A program made the position numbers and the translations under genes. Of a DNA stretch of 64,000 nt, positions 59,676 to 64,000 are shown one piece after another. Source of the stretch: DASVUC01 sp036387255. Lineage in GTDB: Bacteria; Planctomycetota; Phycisphaerae; Tepidisphaerales; Tepidisphaeraceae. The stretch lies in contig DASVUC010000011.1 of NCBI GenBank assembly GCA_036387255.1, forward strand, positions 1 through 64,000, read 5' to 3'. The notes under the pieces were generated by a model. The model was not told where the DNA came from. It ran no database searches and saw only the letters and a list, made by a program, of their open reading frames with translations. Position 1 is the first letter of the stretch. Each line of letters begins with the position of its first letter.

Positions 59676-61207
59676 TCAAATACCCGTCCAATCGCGAATC
59701 GCCTGCCGGGCCTCGCCCGGTTTCATCGGCGGAACATTCGCACGTTCATCCGGCTGATAATCGAACCGCTGCGTGTTGTGGTGCTGTCCGGCGCCGTGCG
59801 GCTGGTGAGCATGCGATTCAGGCATCACGCTCTTCACTTCCGCCATCGCCACCATCGGCAGGAACCGGCAGAACAGCAGGAACATCGTGAAGAACAAACC
59901 AAAGCTCCCCGCCAGCATCCCCAGGTCCACCCACGTCGGTGCGTACATCCACCAGGAGCTCGGCAGGAAATCCCGGTGCAGCGAGATCACGATGATCACG
60001 AAGCGCTCAAACCACATGCCGATGTTCACGCACATCGCCACGAACATCACCACCGCCAGGTTGTTGCGAAGCTTCTTGCTCCAAAAGAGCTGCGGCGCGA
60101 CAACGTTGCAGAACGTCATGATCCCCCACGCCCACTTGTACGGGCCGAAGATGCGGTTCATGAAGTGAAACTGCTCGAACTCATTCTTCCCGTACCACGC
60201 GATGTAAAATTCGACGCCGTACGCGTACGCGACGATCATGCCCGTGCCCAGCAGCACCTTGGCCATGTTGTCGATGTGCCGGCGGGTGATCAGGTTCTTG
60301 AGCCCGAAGAACTGCCGCGCCGGAATCGCCAGCGTCAGCACCATCGCAAAACCGCCGAACACGGCGCCCGCGACGAAGTAGGGGGGGAACACCGTCGTGT
60401 GCCAGCCCGGCACCTGCGACGTCGCAAAGTCGAACGACACCACCGAGTGCACCGACAGCACCAGCGGCGTCGCCAGCGCCGCCAGCAGCAGATACGCCCG
60501 CTCAAAGCGGTGCCAGTGCCGGCTCGATCCATTCCACCCCAGCGCGAACACGCCGTAGATCGCCTGCTTGAACTTGTTGGTAGCGCGGTCGCGGAACGTC
60601 GCCAGGTCCGGGATCATCCCGACGTACCAGAACAGCGCCGACACACTCGCGTAAGTCGATACCGCAAACACGTCCCACAGCAGCGGGCTGCGGAACTGCG
60701 GCCACATGTTCATCTGGTTCGGCAGCGGGAACAGCCAGTACGCCAGCCACGGGCGACCCACGTGCAGCGCCGGGAAAATCCCAGCGCACATGACCGCGAA
60801 GATCGTCATCGCCTCGGCGAACCGATTGATGCTCGTGCGCCACTTCTGCCGGAAGAGAAACAGGATCGCGCTGATCAGCGTTCCGGCGTGACCGATGCCC
60901 ACCCAGAACACGAAGTTGACGATATCAAACGCCCAGCCGACCGGCTGATTGTTCCCCCACACACCCACACCCGTCGTCACCAGGTAGCCAACCGTAATGC
61001 CCAGAAGGCTCAGCAGCCCCAGCGACATCGCGAAGGCGATGTACCAGGCCAGCGGCGTCTTTCGCTCGTTGATCGAGGCAACGGTTTCCGTCACACCGCC
61101 GAAATCCAGTCCGCCCAGCACCAGCGGCGCACGCTCGCGCGGGTTGTCGCTCAGGTTGTCCTGATCGAACTGAGGAGGAGTCACCGGGATGGTTTGCGTA
61201 ACAGCAC

Positions 61208-61211
<4 letters not shown>
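59676..61211 (-). CDS. actC: Alternative complex III, NrfD-like quinol-oxidising subunit ActC
   Basis: Encodes 511 residues with about ten helices, e.g. WYIAFAMSLGLLSLLGITVG, FVFWVGIGHAGTLISAILFL, ALHVGRPWLAYWLFPLPNQM and NVVAPQLFWSKKLRNNL. The GRPWLAYW and GHAGTLISAI segments are characteristic of NrfD/PsrC-type quinone sites. A His-rich tail ends the protein. Start ATG 61211 overlaps the actB stop by 4 bp. Confidence 0.92.

Positions 61212-64000
<2,789 letters not shown>

Overview
The window looks like chromosomal DNA of a planctomycete, probably of the Phycisphaerae side of the phylum. Support: high G+C; three exported proteins with the N-terminal LEPR-xLL-type tag (ERRQLLS, EKRQLLS, ERRQLMA); a zinc ribbon of the form CxxCGYDLRGxxxxCPEC; pseudopilins with an AFTLIE start; and an alternative complex III plus caa3 oxidase operon. 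No rRNA or tRNA was recognised.

Region 1 (1-19.0 kb, plus strand, accessory). A giant tagged, dockerin/PKD/fibronectin-III surface protein (535-7049, broken by a one-base frameshift near 4628) ends in a toxin-like C-terminal domain and is followed by a small acidic gene placed like an immunity gene. Behind it lies an array of displaced C-terminal tips. Each tip is an alpha/beta hydrolase (lipase-like) module with the motifs FVHGWRM, (A/G)HSMG and HSA(E/Q)F. Three tips are followed, with ATGA overlaps, by a small lipoprotein carrying a carboxypeptidase-regulatory-like fold. The first tip starts with a 266-bp near-copy of the conserved segment just before the variable part of the giant gene, as orphan tips do in CDI and Rhs loci. 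Nearly every junction in the array carries short repeats with an AA(G)GGGG(A/T)C core, two RAYT (REP-associated tyrosine transposase) elements or fragments of one DDE transposase family. I read the locus as a candidate polymorphic-toxin system with exchangeable lipase tips and lipoprotein partners. This is the most interesting part of the window.

Region 2 (19.0-25.3 kb) is housekeeping: a G-rich intergenic stretch, recX, a minus-strand set (tRNA-binding-domain protein, recN, TPR/glycosyltransferase-like protein), a tiny lipoprotein and an orphan sugar-binding lipoprotein.

Region 3 (25.3-37.3 kb, minus strand) is one type II secretion operon in the order E-F-G-H-I-J-K-L-M-C/P-like-D-lipoprotein, mostly with 4-bp overlaps. 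No prepilin peptidase gene is present here. Region 4 (37.4-41.8 kb, minus) holds a zinc-ribbon membrane protein, an ECF sigma factor, a zf-HC2 anti-sigma factor, a Spy-like periplasmic protein and a GGDRG-repeat protein, then prfA.

Region 5 (42-50.6 kb) has a tagged protein with ELWKSDG and RTX-like repeats, a Nudix hydrolase, a class IV aminotransferase, a tagged PA14-GH88 glycosidase, a GH57 glycosidase and a GT-C membrane glycosyltransferase.

Region 6 (50.7-64 kb, minus) is a respiratory operon: actB (cut by the window edge), actC, actD, actE, actF, a small membrane protein, sco, coxB with a fused cytochrome c, coxA of A2 type, coxC, a subunit IV and a second subunit-III-like protein. It would pass electrons from menaquinol through alternative complex III straight to a caa3 oxidase. 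Small palindromic repeats lie between these genes and, twice, inside the actB reading frame.
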